From Hyphomicrobiales bacterium (GTDB lineage: Bacteria > Pseudomonadota > Alphaproteobacteria > Rhizobiales > Rhizobiaceae): a stretch of DNA of 64,000 nucleotides. The notes beneath the pieces were generated by a model. It saw nothing but the letters and a program-made list of their open reading frames with translations. It ran no database searches and was not told where the DNA came from. This document shows positions 63,046 through 64,000 of the stretch, one piece after another. The DNA is taken from contig UBPA01000009.1 in assembly GCA_900467185.1 (NCBI GenBank), positions 62,001 through 126,000 of the forward strand. Direction: 5' to 3'. The position numbers and the translations under genes are program-made. How positions within the stretch are numbered: the first letter of the stretch is position 1; each line of letters begins with the position of its first letter.

Positions 63046-63217
63046 TCCGTATCGATAAGATACCATGCCACATTCAAGCTTGCCCCTTCGATCCCCCGCC
63101 ATATCGCCCTCGCCACCAAATATCTTGTCGAGCACGCGGATCTTTGAGAAAGCGCCCCTTCCCTCGCCCGGCAAATTCTCGCAATGTGCCAGGCGGGGGG
63201 CATGAAAGGGGAATGGA

Positions 63218-64000
63218 ATGTACGAATACGCCATCGTGTGGGAATGGCTGGCCTTCGCCGTGCGCTGGCTGCACGTGATCACCGCGATCGCCTGGATCGG
63301 GTCCTCCTTCTATTTCATCGCGCTCGATCTCGGGCTGGTCAAGCGCCCGCATCTTCCCGCCGGAGCCTATGGCGAGGAGTGGCAGGTCCATGGCGGCGGG
63401 TTCTACCATATCCAGAAATACCTGGTCGCTCCGGCCATGATGCCGGAGCACCTGACCTGGTTCAAATGGGAAGCCTATACCACCTGGCTCTCCGGCTTTG
63501 CCCTCCTCTGTCTGGTCTATTACGGCGGCGCCGATCTATTCCTCGTCGATCGCCATGTGCTCGACATCTCCTCCACCACAGCGATCCTCCTGTCGCTCGC
63601 ATCGCTCGGAATCGGTTGGCTCTTCTACGACCTGCTCTGCAAATCGCCGCTCGGCAGGAACACCTGGACGCTAATGGGCCTGCTCTATGTGGCGCTGGTC
63701 GCCATGGCCTGGGGCTACACGCAGGTCTTCACCGGCCGTGCCGCCTTCCTGCACCTCGGCGCCTTCACGGCGACGATCATGTCGGCCAACGTCTTCTTCA
63801 TCATCATGCCCAACCAGCGCATCGTGGTGGCGGACCTGATCGCCGGGCGCACGCCCGACCCGAAATACGGCGCAATCGCCAAGCAGCGCTCTCTGCACAA
63901 CAACTACCTGACACTGCCCGTCATCTTCTTCATGCTGTCGAACCACTATCCGCTGGCCTTCGCCACGGCCTATAGCTGGATCATCGCGGCGCTGGTGTTC
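63218..64000 (+). CDS. puuD: Urate hydroxylase PuuD (partial, cut by the window end)
   Basis: 261 codons from ATG 63218 to the last base, without a stop. Multi-pass membrane protein: segments at about residues 10-32, 93-110, 116-135, 149-165, 178-195 and beyond. The DUF989 motifs of PuuD are present (RWLHVITAIAWIGSSFYFI, AGAYGEEWQVHGGGFYHIQKY, NVFFIIMPNQRIVVADLI). PuuD is a cytochrome-c-linked urate hydroxylase that makes 5-hydroxyisourate; its C-terminal cytochrome c domain lies beyond the window. It follows xdhABC in function. Confidence 0.93.
   Translation, partial: MYEYAIVWEWLAFAVRWLHVITAIAWIGSSFYFIALDLGLVKRPHLPAGAYGEEWQVHGGGFYHIQKYLVAPAMMPEHLTWFKWEAYTTWLSGFALLCLVYYGGADLFLVDRHVLDISSTTAILLSLASLGIGWLFYDLLCKSPLGRNTWTLMGLLYVALVAMAWGYTQVFTGRAAFLHLGAFTATIMSANVFFIIMPNQRIVVADLIAGRTPDPKYGAIAKQRSLHNNYLTLPVIFFMLSNHYPLAFATAYSWIIAALVF

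Overview
This is a 64-kb window of a high-GC alphaproteobacterial chromosome, most likely Rhizobiaceae (Rhizobium/Shinella/Agrobacterium/Sinorhizobium relatives). The main evidence is a fused trpE(G) gene preceded by a 14-residue WWW leader peptide (trpL), a choXWV choline transporter, a close BacA homologue, an orphan NnrU, and a rhizobial-type intergenic palindromic repeat. The genus cannot be fixed from the sequence alone. I saw no rRNA, tRNA, CRISPR array, insertion sequence or prophage. The window reads as core chromosome with small accessory insertions, mostly toxin-antitoxin (TA) modules.

Layout. 1-5.6 kb: a solute-binding protein, pth, clpS, a vapBC-type TA pair, ychF, apt and two small stress-type proteins (DUF4168, DUF1059). 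5.6-15.3 kb: two divergent operons, DUF1285-Nudix-cca to the left and MoxR-DUF58-BatA/DUF4159-amidotransferase-like membrane protein to the right. Their predicted promoters share one -35 box. 15.3-20.5 kb: an alpha/beta hydrolase, an acetyltransferase, a glutathionyl-hydroquinone reductase, a phosphoesterase and an ECF sigma/anti-sigma pair. 20.5-24.1 kb: leuA with a newly noticed leucine-rich leader peptide (called leuL here), a Phd/PIN TA pair and a clpP paralogue. 24.4-30.1 kb: HupE/UreJ, DUF2076, queF with a cation efflux pump, and trpE(G) with its attenuator and trpL. 30.2-38.3 kb: an extensin-like protein, DUF2333-cytochrome c-tdk, choXWV, a HugZ-type protein and an ArsR regulator. 38.6-44.2 kb: an omega-amino-acid aminotransferase, two adjacent esterase-fold proteins, adenine deaminase and a small TA-like pair. 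44.2-56 kb: an alpha-glucosidase, a KDG-type kinase, der with a TPR protein, NnrU, a polysaccharide deacetylase, bacA, an MFS transporter, map and a luciferase-like flavin oxidoreductase. 56.2-64 kb: a purine-catabolism block (xdhABC, LysR regulator, puuD cut by the window end) interrupted by a PemK-like TA pair.

The most interesting signals are regulatory. Both leuL and trpL start at or within about one base of the predicted transcription start of TTGCC(A/C)-N17-TA promoters, so both would be leaderless. The leuL hairpin has no U-run, so its mechanism is open. The second candidate system is the MoxR/DUF58/DUF4159 envelope operon, back to back with a nucleotide/tRNA-maintenance operon. All boundaries and functions were read by eye from motifs. 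No database search or folding program was run.
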